From NCBI RefSeq assembly GCF_902706095.1, contig NZ_CACSJP010000004.1:310001-374000 (forward strand): a stretch of 64,000 nt of DNA. Direction: 5' to 3'. The DNA comes from Rhizobium sp. 18065 (lineage in GTDB: Bacteria > Pseudomonadota > Alphaproteobacteria > Rhizobiales > Rhizobiaceae). The notes below the pieces were generated by a model. The model ran no database searches and was not told where the DNA came from. It was given only the letters and a program-made list of their open reading frames with translations. The translations under genes were made by a program, and so were the position numbers. Below are positions 49,317-61,443 of this stretch, piece by piece (positions within the stretch are counted from its first letter, which is position 1; each line of letters starts with the position of its first letter).

Positions 49317-49866
49317 TCGCAACTTCCATAACCAGTTCGAACAGCGAATCCTGCGTCAGGTCGATATACGATACTTGTGGCGGCATGGTCGCAATCTTCC
49401 ATCTCCAGTCGATATTGAGCGCAGGCCCTGTTTCGGGATGCGTGGGGTCACCATCCCGCCTTACCGTCACCTTGATCTGCGGCCGCTGCGCATGACGATC
49501 TGTCAGAATGAGGCGAGCCCTTCCGGCGGCACCTTCAACATCGACACGGCCTTTCGTGCCGATCAACAGTGTTCCAATCGGTGTGAACACGACATGTTGC
49601 TTGCCAATTTGAAGCATCATCTGCCGCGCAGTGTATTCGCCGATGTTTTCCTCGTTCAGCAACACATCCTTGTAGCTGACGGCGATGGTCCCGCCGTCAA
49701 TATAAGGCTTCAGGAAAGCCTCCACCGACGTGTACAAATCGTTGAGATGATGAAGCCACTGCTCGCGTTCCTGCCCCCAATCCACTGATGAGGCTTCAAC
49801 CTCCGCAGACTGTTGCCGCAAGACAAATTCATCAAATTCTGTAGCGTTTTTCCTCGGTGTGTTCAT
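49309..49866 (-). CDS. unknown protein, overlapping partner of the HEPN gene
   Basis: 185 residues. The N-terminal 55 residues are helical and acidic (EFDEFVLRQQSAEVEASSVDWGQEREQWLHHL in parts, then LYTSVEAFLKPYI). The rest looks beta-rich: GTIAVSYKDVLLNEENIGEYTARQMMLQIGKQHVVFTP, IGTLLIGTKGRVDVEG, RARLILTD, IDWRWKIATMPPQVSYIDLT. There is no signal peptide, metal motif or helix-turn-helix. The end overlaps the HEPN gene by 8 bp, so the two are translated together. It could be the antitoxin or a sensor for the HEPN protein. No known family was recognised. Confidence 0.75.
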   Translation of the reverse strand: MNTPRKNATEFDEFVLRQQSAEVEASSVDWGQEREQWLHHLNDLYTSVEAFLKPYIDGGTIAVSYKDVLLNEENIGEYTARQMMLQIGKQHVVFTPIGTLLIGTKGRVDVEGAAGRARLILTDRHAQRPQIKVTVRRDGDPTHPETGPALNIDWRWKIATMPPQVSYIDLTQDSLFELVMEVANG

Positions 49867-49933
49867 AACCGTTCCGCGTATTCAGGTGGAGTGCATCACT
49901 GTAGCATAAGTTGATGCGGCTTCCACTCTCGCC

Positions 49934-53009
<3,076 letters not shown>

Positions 53010-53017
53010 GGACGTGG

Positions 53018-54277
53018 CTAACCCAATTTGTCGATCATCGCCTGGGTGATCAGGCAAATCCCGTTTTCGCTGCGGCGGAAGCGCTTGGCATCCATTTCCG
53101 GATCCTCACCGACGATCAGGCCTTCGGGGATGACCACGCCATGGTCGATCACGACATTCGTGAGGCGCGCATGACGGCCGACCTGCACCTTGGGCAGGAC
53201 GACAGCACCTTCGAGGCGGGAATAGGAATTGGCACGCACGCCGGTGAACAGCAGGCTTTTGTACAGCGAAGAGCCGGAGATGATGCAGTCGCCGGAAACC
53301 AGCGAGGAGATCGCCGAACCGCGGCGTCCTTCGTCGTCATGGACGAACTTGGCCGGTGGCGTGTTTTCAGAATAGGTCCAGATCGGCCAGGACTTGTCGT
53401 AGAGGTCGAGTTCCGGAACGATGTCTGTCAGGTCGATATTGGCCTGCCAGTAGGCATCGATCGTGCCGACGTCGCGCCAGTAGGGGGTGCGTTCGAAGTC
53501 GGAGCGGACGCAGGAGCGGGCGAAGCGATGGGCGACCGCCTTGCCGCTCTGGACGACGTAGGGAATGATGTCCTTGCCGAAGTCGCGGCTGGAATTCGGA
53601 TCGGCGGCGTCGCGTCGCAGAAGCTCCATCAGGAACTTGGTGTGGAAGACATAAATGCCCATCGAGGCGAGCGCCATGTCTTCATTGCCGGGAATGCCCG
53701 GCGGATCGGCCGGCTTCTCGACGAAGTCGATGATGCGGTCGGTCGCATCGACATGCATGACGCCGAAGCCGACCGCTTCCATGCGCGGCACTTCCAGGCA
53801 GCCGATGGTAACGTCGGCGCCGGTGTCGACATGCTGCTGGAGCATCTGCTCGTAGTCCATCTTGTAGATATGGTCGCCAGCGAGGATGACCATGTATTCC
53901 GGGCCATACGGCTCGATGATGTCGATGTTCTGGAAGACGGCGTCGGCTGTGCCTTCATACCACTGGGTTTCCGACACGCGTTGCGAGGCGGGAAGGACAT
54001 CGAAACTTTCGTTGCGTTCGGGACGGAAGAAGTTCCAGCCGAGTTGCAGGTGGCGGATGAGCGAATGCGCCTTGTACTGGGTGGCGACACCGATACGGCG
54101 GATGCCCGAATTCAGGGCATTGGAGAGTGCAAAATCAATAATGCGCGCCTTACCGCCAAAATAGACGGCGGGTTTTGCCCGGCGATCGGTCAATTCCTTG
54201 AGGCGACTGCCGCGGCCACCGGCCAGAACATAGGCCATGGCGTCGCGCGACAGGCTCTTGGTCCGCTTTTCTGTCAT
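53018..54277 (-). CDS. glgC: glucose-1-phosphate adenylyltransferase (ADP-glucose pyrophosphorylase)
   Basis: 419 residues; AGGGGAGG ribosome site. Makes ADP-glucose, the first and controlled step of glycogen synthesis. [23 protein letters not shown] is the nucleotidyltransferase loop and Lys region of the family (Arg/Lys near residues 25-40 bind effectors). [21 protein letters not shown] and FVEKP are substrate motifs. The C-terminal left-handed beta-helix (about 300-419) includes [18 protein letters not shown]. Agrobacterium/rhizobial enzymes respond to fructose-6-P and pyruvate. Confidence 0.95.
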   Translation of the reverse strand: MTEKRTKSLSRDAMAYVLAGGRGSRLKELTDRRAKPAVYFGGKARIIDFALSNALNSGIRRIGVATQYKAHSLIRHLQLGWNFFRPERNESFDVLPASQRVSETQWYEGTADAVFQNIDIIEPYGPEYMVILAGDHIYKMDYEQMLQQHVDTGADVTIGCLEVPRMEAVGFGVMHVDATDRIIDFVEKPADPPGIPGNEDMALASMGIYVFHTKFLMELLRRDAADPNSSRDFGKDIIPYVVQSGKAVAHRFARSCVRSDFERTPYWRDVGTIDAYWQANIDLTDIVPELDLYDKSWPIWTYSENTPPAKFVHDDEGRRGSAISSLVSGDCIISGSSLYKSLLFTGVRANSYSRLEGAVVLPKVQVGRHARLTNVVIDHGVVIPEGLIVGEDPEMDAKRFRRSENGICLITQAMIDKLG

Positions 54278-54289
54278 ATTATCCTCCCC

Positions 54290-56503
54290 TTACTGTTCCA
54301 ATTCCAGCATGATCACGGCCAGAGGCGGTAGTGTGATCACCGCCTTTGCCCATCCCTCACCAGAGGTGTGGGCCTCCACCCGACCACCATTGCCCTTGCC
54401 GCTGCCGCCATAAATCTCGGCATCGGTATTGATGATTTCACGCCAGCGACCACCCGCAGGCAGGCTTATGCGATAGTGCGAATGGAAGGTCGGCGTCAGA
54501 TTGCAGACGACGGCGATCGGTCTTTCGCCCGGTGCCTTGCGCAGCCAGGCAAAGACGGAATTGTCCTGGTCCTCGCTGATCAGCCACTCGAAGCCCTCTC
54601 CCTCGCAGTCGCGCGCATGCAGCGCCGGCTTCGAGCGATAGGTCAGGTTGAGGTCGCGGATCAGGCGACGCATGCCCTCGTGGGGTGCGTATTGCAGCAG
54701 GTTCCAGTCGAGCGACTGGCTTTCGCTCCATTCGCTCCACTGGGCAAACTCCTGTCCCATGAACAGCAGTTTCTTGCCGGGATGGCCCCACATGAAGCCG
54801 TAATAGGCACGCAGATTGGCAAATTTCTGCCAGTCGTCGCCGGGCATCTTGGCGATCATCGAGCCTTTGCCATGCACCACCTCGTCATGGGAAATCGGCA
54901 GGACGAAGTTTTCCGAGAAGGCATAGAGTAGGCCGAAGGTCAGTTCCTGATGGTGATGCTTGCGGTGGATCGGATCACGGGCAAAATAGCTCAGCGTGTC
55001 ATGCATGAAGCCCATGTTCCACTTGAAGCCGAAGCCAAGCCCGCCTTCGTGAACCGGCTGCGACACTTTCGGCCAGGAAGTGCTTTCCTCGGCAATGGTC
55101 ATGATGCCCGGATGGCTGCCATAGACATGGCTGTTCATCGACTGCAGGAAACGTACGGATTCGAGATTTTCGCGCCCGCCATACTCGTTGGGCACCCATT
55201 CGCCCTCTTTGCGCGAATAGTCGAGATAGAGCATAGAGGCGACAGCATCGACGCGCAGGCCGTCGAGGTGGAATTTCTCGGCCCAGTAGAGGGCGTTGTT
55301 GATCAGGTAGGACAGGACCTCGATCCGGCCGAAGTTGTAGATCGCGGTGTTCCAGTCGGGGTGGAAGCCCTGACGCGGGTCCTCGTGTTCATAGAGCGCA
55401 GTGCCGTCGAAATGGCGCAGGCCATGAGCGTCGGTGGGGAAATGTGCCGGCACCCAGTCGAGCAGGACGCCAAGGCCTACCTTGTGGCAACCGTTGACGA
55501 ACCGGGCAAAGCCTTCCGGTTCGCCGAAACGCGCCGTCGGGGCAAAGAGGCCGGTGGTCTGGTAGCCCCAGGACGGATCATAGGGATATTCCGAGATCGG
55601 CATGAACTCGATATGGGTGAAGCCCATGTCGACGCAGTAGGGGATCAGGCGCTCGGCCATCTCGTCCCAGGTCAGCAGCGAGCCGTCGTGGTGACGCTGC
55701 CAGGAGGCAGCGTGAACCTCGTAGATCGAGATCGGCTGCTGTCGCTGGTTGATGGTCGCCCAGTGCTTGCGATGGTCCGCGTCTTCCCAGACCTGTTCCA
55801 GTTCTGCTGCGGTCACCGAGGCATTCTTCGGGCGCAGTTCGGCCCGGCGGGCATAGGGGTCGGCCTTCAACGGCTGCAGATCGCCGTCCTTGCCGATGAT
55901 CTCGTATTTGTAAGCGGAACCCGTGCGAACGTCCGGGGCGAAGATTTCCCAGATGCCGGTGTCACGGCGCAGGCGCATGACATGGCGGCGGCCGTCCCAA
56001 TCGTTGAAATCGCCAACCACCGAAACGCGCCTTGCATTCGGCGCCCAGACGGCAAAATGGAAGCCGTCAACGCCCTGGTGCTTGAGCGGATGCGCGCCCA
56101 TCTTGTCGAACAGGCGCAGATGCGAGCCTTCGCGGATGAAATAGTCATCCATAGGCCCCAGAACCGGGCCGAAGCTGTAGGGGTCGGTCACCGTCCATTC
56201 GACGTCGCCGCGCGATGCACGGTAGCGCACCGGCTGCAAGCCCTGCACCTTGACCGGACCGGCGAAAAAGCCGGCTTGATCAAGGCATTGCAATTCACCG
56301 ATCACGACGCCGTTCAAGCTCGTGGCGGTCACCGTTTCGGCACCGGGTACGAAGCAGCGCGCGACGTATCCGCTGCCGATCTGGTGCATGCCCAAAATCG
56401 CGAATGGATCGTTATGGGTACCGTTGACAATTGCCTGCACGTCTTCAGCCGGCGGTGTTTCCGGCTTGCCTGTCTCACCGATCTTCTTCGGCGATCTTGC
56501 CAT
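54290..56503 (-). CDS. glgB: 1,4-alpha-glucan branching enzyme
   Basis: 737 residues from MARSPKKIGE at 56503, overlapping the glgP stop by one base; GGAGAG lies 7 bp upstream. N-terminal CBM48 (two modules), then the GH13 barrel with HIEFMPISEYPYDPSWGYQ, LRVDAVASMLYLDYSR (nucleophile Asp), IAEESTSWP (acid Glu) and LPISHDEVVHGKGS. The last third is a C-terminal beta domain. It adds alpha-1,6 branches. Confidence 0.95.
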   Translation of the reverse strand: MARSPKKIGETGKPETPPAEDVQAIVNGTHNDPFAILGMHQIGSGYVARCFVPGAETVTATSLNGVVIGELQCLDQAGFFAGPVKVQGLQPVRYRASRGDVEWTVTDPYSFGPVLGPMDDYFIREGSHLRLFDKMGAHPLKHQGVDGFHFAVWAPNARRVSVVGDFNDWDGRRHVMRLRRDTGIWEIFAPDVRTGSAYKYEIIGKDGDLQPLKADPYARRAELRPKNASVTAAELEQVWEDADHRKHWATINQRQQPISIYEVHAASWQRHHDGSLLTWDEMAERLIPYCVDMGFTHIEFMPISEYPYDPSWGYQTTGLFAPTARFGEPEGFARFVNGCHKVGLGVLLDWVPAHFPTDAHGLRHFDGTALYEHEDPRQGFHPDWNTAIYNFGRIEVLSYLINNALYWAEKFHLDGLRVDAVASMLYLDYSRKEGEWVPNEYGGRENLESVRFLQSMNSHVYGSHPGIMTIAEESTSWPKVSQPVHEGGLGFGFKWNMGFMHDTLSYFARDPIHRKHHHQELTFGLLYAFSENFVLPISHDEVVHGKGSMIAKMPGDDWQKFANLRAYYGFMWGHPGKKLLFMGQEFAQWSEWSESQSLDWNLLQYAPHEGMRRLIRDLNLTYRSKPALHARDCEGEGFEWLISEDQDNSVFAWLRKAPGERPIAVVCNLTPTFHSHYRISLPAGGRWREIINTDAEIYGGSGKGNGGRVEAHTSGEGWAKAVITLPPLAVIMLELEQ

Positions 56504-58965
56504 CAAGCTCTCCAGATGTCCGCATTGTACTGGCGGATCGTACGGTCTGAAGAGAACCAGCCCATGCGCGCCGTATTGCGGATCGTTTTAGAGTACCAGC
56601 CAGAGGTGTCGGTCCAGATCTGGTCGACCTGCCGCTGGGCCTGGGTATAGGCGTCGAAATCAGCGGCGACCATGAACCAGTCATGCTGGTAGATACCCTG
56701 CATCAGCCCGGCATAACGCTCGCGATCGTCGGGCGAAAACACACCGGAGGAAATCGCCGCAAGCGCCTGGGAAAGGTCGCGCGAGGCATCGATCGCCGCA
56801 CGTGGATTGTATCCCTCGGCGCGGACGCGACCGACTTCGTCGGCGGTCATTCCGAAAATCACGATGTTTTCCTCTCCGACATGATCCCGCATTTCGACAT
56901 TGGCACCATCGAGGGTTCCGATGGTCAATGCACCGTTCAACGCGAACTTCATGTTCCCGGTTCCCGATGCTTCCATGCCGGCGGTCGAAATTTGTTCGGA
57001 AAGGTCGGCAGCCGGCACCATGACCTCGGCCAGCGAGACATTGTAGTTTGGCACGAAGACGACCTTGAGCAAGCCGCGGACCGAGGGGTCGTTGTTGATG
57101 ACGCGGGCGACATCATTGGCAAGCTTGATGATCAGCTTGGCGTTGTGGTAGCTCGGCGCCGCCTTGCCGGCGAAGATCTTGACGCGCGGAACCCAGTCGC
57201 GCTCCGGATGCGACCGCATCTGGTCGAACAGGGCCACGGTTTCAATGATGTTGAGCAACTGGCGCTTGTATTCGTGAATGCGCTTGATCTGGATATCGAA
57301 CATCGCATTCGGATCCAGGCGGATGCCCATGCGACCGGCTACCAGTGCTGCGAGCTTTTCCTTGTTGGAACGCTTCACGGCGGCAAACTTCTGCTGGAAA
57401 GAGGCATCGTCGGCAAAGGCATCAAGGGCCGTCAACTTGCTCGCGTCGTCAAGGAATTCGGGGCCGATGGCTTCCTTGATCAGAGATGTCAGGTCCGGGT
57501 TGCACTGCATCAGCCAGCGGCGCGGCGTGATGCCGTTGGTCTTGTTGTTGATGCGGGTCGGATAGAGCTTGTGCAGATCCGCGAACACCGTTTCCTTCAT
57601 CAGTTCGGTGTGCAGCGCGGAGACGCCGTTGATCGAGTGAGCGCCGATAAAGGCGAGATTGCCCATGCGTACCCGGCGATCGCCGCTCTCGTCGATCAGC
57701 GATATCCGGCTGATTTCACTGTCGGAGAAACCGCGGTTCTTGCGGGCCGCCAGCAGGATCTTCGCATTGATCTCATAGACCAGCTGCATGTGGCGCGGCA
57801 AAAGGCGCTCGAACAGCGGCACCGGCCAGCTTTCCAGCGCTTCCGGCAGAAGGGTGTGGTTGGTGTAGGAGAAGGTTTTCGAGGTGATTTCCCAGGCCGT
57901 GTCGAAATCGAGGCCATGCACGTCGACGAGCAGGCGCATGAGTTCGACAACCGAGACGGCAGGATGGGTGTCGTTCAGCTGCACGGCGACCTTGTCGGGC
58001 AGGGCGGACAGTGTATTGCCCTGCTGCAGGTGACGACGGACGATGTCCTGCAGCGATGCCGAACAGAAGAAATATTCCTGCCTGAGGCGCAGTTCCTGGC
58101 CGGCAGGCGTGGCGTCGGCCGGGTACAGCACGCGGGTCAGGCTTTCAGCCTTGTTGCTCTCGCGAAGCGCGCCGATATGGTCACCGGCGTTGAAGGCATC
58201 GAGCAGGATCGGGTCGATCGGCTGGGCAGACCACAGGCGAAGCGTGTTGACGCGTTCGCCGCGCCAGCCGACGGCCGGGGTATCGTAGGCGGTGGCGATC
58301 ACGCGCTCGCCCTGCTTCCAGACGTAGCGCAACTCGTCTTCGGGGCTGGTGATCGTCTCGACCGTGCCGCCATAGCCGACCTCGTAGGAGCTTTCGCGAC
58401 GCTCGAACTCCCAGGGATTGCCGTGTGCCAGCCAGCTTTCCGGCAGTTCCACCTGCCAGCCTTCGGCCATCTGCTGGCGGAAGAGGCCGTGCACATAGCG
58501 GATGCCGTAGCCATAGGCGGGAATGTTGACGGTTGCCATCGATTCCATGAAGCAGGCGGCGAGGCGGCCGAGACCACCATTGCCAAGCGCTGCGTCCGGC
58601 TCGAGGCCGGCGATGACGTCGAGATCGACGCTGAGCGAGGTCAGCGCCAGCCGGATGTCTTCCATCAGGCCGAGGTTCGACATGGCATCGCGCATCAGGC
58701 GGCCGATGAGGAATTCCAGTGACAGATAGTAAACCCGCTTGCCGTTGTTGTGATAGGTGGTGCGGGTGGATTCCATCCATTTGTCGATGATGCGATCACG
58801 CACCACAAGGATGGTTGCCGTCAGCCAGTCATGGGGGGTCGCGACCTTGGCATCCTTGCCGATCGCATAAGTCAGCTTCTCCATGATTTCGGCAGCAAGG
58901 GCATCCGGATCGGATGCGATGCGCTTGGGAAGGGGAAGGTCAGCTGCGTGGGGAGTTTTGATCAT
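56503..58965 (-). CDS. glgP: glycogen phosphorylase
   Basis: 820 residues, PLP enzyme that releases glucose-1-P. LEFLIGRLMRDAMSNLG, AALGNGGLGRLAACFMESMAT, HNAKLIIKLAND and EASGTGNMKFALNGALTIGTLDGANVEMR cover, in parts, the GT35 signature; the Lys in GNMKF binds PLP. It is the first gene of glgPBCA-pgm. The promoter should lie in 58966-59150, which is short of good hairpins. Start at 58965 with AGGCGG upstream. Confidence 0.95.
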   Translation of the reverse strand: MIKTPHAADLPLPKRIASDPDALAAEIMEKLTYAIGKDAKVATPHDWLTATILVVRDRIIDKWMESTRTTYHNNGKRVYYLSLEFLIGRLMRDAMSNLGLMEDIRLALTSLSVDLDVIAGLEPDAALGNGGLGRLAACFMESMATVNIPAYGYGIRYVHGLFRQQMAEGWQVELPESWLAHGNPWEFERRESSYEVGYGGTVETITSPEDELRYVWKQGERVIATAYDTPAVGWRGERVNTLRLWSAQPIDPILLDAFNAGDHIGALRESNKAESLTRVLYPADATPAGQELRLRQEYFFCSASLQDIVRRHLQQGNTLSALPDKVAVQLNDTHPAVSVVELMRLLVDVHGLDFDTAWEITSKTFSYTNHTLLPEALESWPVPLFERLLPRHMQLVYEINAKILLAARKNRGFSDSEISRISLIDESGDRRVRMGNLAFIGAHSINGVSALHTELMKETVFADLHKLYPTRINNKTNGITPRRWLMQCNPDLTSLIKEAIGPEFLDDASKLTALDAFADDASFQQKFAAVKRSNKEKLAALVAGRMGIRLDPNAMFDIQIKRIHEYKRQLLNIIETVALFDQMRSHPERDWVPRVKIFAGKAAPSYHNAKLIIKLANDVARVINNDPSVRGLLKVVFVPNYNVSLAEVMVPAADLSEQISTAGMEASGTGNMKFALNGALTIGTLDGANVEMRDHVGEENIVIFGMTADEVGRVRAEGYNPRAAIDASRDLSQALAAISSGVFSPDDRERYAGLMQGIYQHDWFMVAADFDAYTQAQRQVDQIWTDTSGWYSKTIRNTARMGWFSSDRTIRQYNADIWRA

Positions 58966-59168
58966 CGGTCCGCCTGGAGTTGCTGGGTCATCCGGGCCGT
59001 CACCGATTCTTGAGCGCCGGTGATCGTCCCCCTCATGTGCAGTTTACGCACTGATATGAAACAGTTGCAACAGGCCAAAGGCTGCCATCGATAAAATGTC
59101 GGAGCCTTTTGTTCCCTCATTAAGCTTTTGAGTTTTCGACTATATCACCGAATACTTCGTGATCGAAA

Positions 59169-59197
59169 AAAGCCGCAGCCTGTCGGGCCGCGGCTTT
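59169..59197 (-). terminator. terminator of the TadG-like gene
   Basis: AAAGCCGC ... GCGGCTTT, 8-bp stem with an internal GC-rich loop. On the minus strand it is followed by a T-run (TTTTTTCGATC). It lies 34 bp after the stop of the minus-strand VWA gene. Confidence 0.8.
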
Positions 59198-59230
59198 GTC
59201 GAGGATTTTGCCATAACGCTTTGGTTAGGC

Positions 59231-60469
59231 TCAGTTGGTCAGGCGGGTCGAAGCCTGGGTTGCCTTCTCGCCGATCTCCTTGAAAGCAGCGACCAGTTCG
59301 GCGGCATTGCTCGCATCGTAGTAGTGCGAGGTGTCGGTGGCGCATTCCCTCAACAGCTTCTGACCGCCGGTCGGCGCCATGAAGGCGACCGTGAAGATCT
59401 CGACACCATCCGTCTTGGCGGCAGTGCAGGTCGCCTTGGTCTTGGTGTCGGCGTTGCTCTGGTTATTGTCGCCGTCGGTCATGAAGACGATGAACTTCCC
59501 TGGTTTATTTTGACCGTTCTTGTTCTTGTGTGCGGTTATTTCGCTCGCAGCTGTTACATCAGTATAGGCGCGTGCCATGGCTGCGGATGAATCGGTGTTG
59601 CCGCTTGCCGGCAATGCCTGGACATACTTCAGCGCAGTTGTGGTTCCCCATTCGAACGCGGTCGGCGTTTGCATGGCCGAATTGTACGAGACGGCGGCGG
59701 TTCGGACATATTTCTTTTCGGTGTCGGCGGCGTCCAACTGCGCTGTCAAATTGGCAGCGGCCAGCTTCAGCGCTTCGATCTTTGTATAGTAGTTCGGGTC
59801 CTGCCGCGTGCAGGTCTTACTGACCCAGTTTCCCTTTTTGTTATACGAGCCGCAGTCGTAGGAGACAGTCTTGGTCGGCGCCGCGGCATTGATCGTACTC
59901 GTTGTTTCCGCCATCGAGCCGGAGCGGTCGAGGACGAGGAACATAGAGAGGGCGTTCTTGCTCTCGGTCGTGCTCTGTGCCGTGCTTGTGACGTTGAGCT
60001 TGACCTTGTCCCAGCCGAGCAGGGCCGTCAGGCCGTTGGTGGGCATGTTGTAGTAACCCGAGAGCGTCACGTCGAAGGTCTTGCCGGATGCGGTGGTGGT
60101 GTTGCGTTCCACCGAGCCGATCGCGTTCTTGTCGACCGTATCGTCCTCCGCTCCGTCTATGTCGCTGCCGCTTTCGCCGTTGATGTTGCTGAACTGGGCC
60201 GCCATAAACTTCTTGGCCAATTCGATGGCCTCTTCATCGGTAATGCCATCGGCCGCCAGCGCCGAAGCGGCGGCGAGCGTTGCGGCGTCGGCTGAATCCT
60301 GGAGCGCGGCCCGGATCTGAACCATCCGGTTCAGGTCCATCGCAACACCTGCGGTTGCCAGTGCCACGGGCAGGATGATGGCGGTCATCATGCCGAAATT
60401 GCCGTTACGGTCGCGGAGCAACCGTGCAAGAAGCGTGTGCTGTCTGTTGGTTTTAGTCATCATGTCCAT
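59231..60469 (-). CDS. TadG-like pilus-assembly protein with von Willebrand A domain
   Basis: About 410 residues; ATGs at 60469, 60463 and 60460 all fit, and the ribosome site does not decide. The N-terminal LARLLRDRNGNFGMMTAIILPVALATAGVAMD is the single helix and glycine-rich start of TadE/TadG pseudopilins. A VWA domain (about 160-405) follows with MIDAS motif LVLDRSGSM (DxSxS) and FIVFMTDGDNNQ. Tad machinery builds Flp pili; no other tad gene is near, so this is an orphan copy of a kind common in rhizobia. It probably stays membrane-anchored and exposes the VWA domain outside. Confidence 0.87.
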   Translation of the reverse strand: MDMMTKTNRQHTLLARLLRDRNGNFGMMTAIILPVALATAGVAMDLNRMVQIRAALQDSADAATLAAASALAADGITDEEAIELAKKFMAAQFSNINGESGSDIDGAEDDTVDKNAIGSVERNTTTASGKTFDVTLSGYYNMPTNGLTALLGWDKVKLNVTSTAQSTTESKNALSMFLVLDRSGSMAETTSTINAAAPTKTVSYDCGSYNKKGNWVSKTCTRQDPNYYTKIEALKLAAANLTAQLDAADTEKKYVRTAAVSYNSAMQTPTAFEWGTTTALKYVQALPASGNTDSSAAMARAYTDVTAASEITAHKNKNGQNKPGKFIVFMTDGDNNQSNADTKTKATCTAAKTDGVEIFTVAFMAPTGGQKLLRECATDTSHYYDASNAAELVAAFKEIGEKATQASTRLTN

Positions 60470-60557
60470 CCAAAGGCAGTCGGTTGGATGGGGTTGTAGC
60501 GGGGAAATGTTGTATTCCGGCTAAAACGACCGGTAAAATTGTTCGCAATTGCGTTTC

Positions 60558-61439
60558 TTATTGCTTCACCGGGATGACATCGACCGCCTGATCGGTTTTG
60601 TGCTTGCCATAGGTCTTGAGAACGCCGATCACCGGTGCGACATCGGAGTAATCCCGCCCGTAGCCGACGACGATGTGATCCGTGCCTGCCGGGATATTGT
60701 TGGTCGGGTCGAGTTCCACCCAGCCGGTAGTCTTGCCGCACCAGACGCGAACCCAGGCATGCATGGCATCGGCGCCTTCGAGGCGCTCCTTGCCGGGTGG
60801 TGGGATCGTGCGCAGGAAGCCGCTGACATAACCTGCGGGAATGCCGAGGCTGCGAAGTGCTGTGATCATCACATGGGTGAAGTCCTGGCAAACGCCATGC
60901 TTCTTGCTGAAGGCTTCCGCCGGTGAGGTGTCGACAGTGGTGGCGTCTGCGTCATACTTGAAGTCGTGATAGATGCGCGAACAGAGCTTCTCGCCCACCT
61001 GGCGCACGGTCATGCTCGGCTTCAACTCCTGGCGCGCATAGGCGGCAATATCCTTGTCGCGGGGAAGGCGCGGGCTTGTGCCGATGAAATGATGCGGTGA
61101 TTCAGCGTCCAGCGTCCAGGTCTCGGCAATCTCCTGCGGCAGTCGGTCGAGGATCGGCGAGAAATCGGCGGTGATCGGCTGCGGCTGGACCATGACGCGG
61201 GCCTGCATGCGGATGTCCAGTTTCTCATGCGGTGCACGCAGGATCGCATGGCTTGCCGGATGGCGGAAGAAATCGACGAAATTCATCAATTCATCCGGTT
61301 CCGGACTGATGGTGACGGCGCCGGCGATCAGCCGCTGCCGGTCCGGCAGAGACAGTGGCAGCAGGCGCAGCATGTGGTGCGCCCCGGATGCCTGGGCTTC
61401 GTAGCGATAAGCGAGATGGAGCGACACATCGTACAGCAT
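60558..61439 (-). CDS. transglutaminase-like cysteine protease-fold protein
   Basis: 293 residues from MLYDVSLHLAYRYE at 61439, 4 bp after the end of the upstream gene. An N-terminal beta domain (about 1-110) is followed by the transglutaminase core with triad C184 (KHGVCQDFTH), H227 (DAMHAWVRVW) and D244 (VELDPTNN). The VSGFLR and HIVVGYGRDYSDV segments are typical of COG1305. It belongs to a conserved cluster with the ATP-grasp/alpha-E protein and DUF2126 protein. Role: probably peptide cleavage or crosslinking in a pathway still not described. Confidence 0.9.
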   Translation of the reverse strand: MLYDVSLHLAYRYEAQASGAHHMLRLLPLSLPDRQRLIAGAVTISPEPDELMNFVDFFRHPASHAILRAPHEKLDIRMQARVMVQPQPITADFSPILDRLPQEIAETWTLDAESPHHFIGTSPRLPRDKDIAAYARQELKPSMTVRQVGEKLCSRIYHDFKYDADATTVDTSPAEAFSKKHGVCQDFTHVMITALRSLGIPAGYVSGFLRTIPPPGKERLEGADAMHAWVRVWCGKTTGWVELDPTNNIPAGTDHIVVGYGRDYSDVAPVIGVLKTYGKHKTDQAVDVIPVKQ

Positions 61440-61443
61440 CGGG

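Noticed and set aside
54950..56650. 566-residue open frame on the plus strand opposite glgB
   Set aside because: Mirror frame of glgB with no recognisable domain and no ribosome site.
56683..58722. 679-residue open frame on the plus strand opposite glgP
   Set aside because: Antisense to a clear glycogen phosphorylase; low-complexity Asp/Gly/Val/Arg composition typical of shadow frames.
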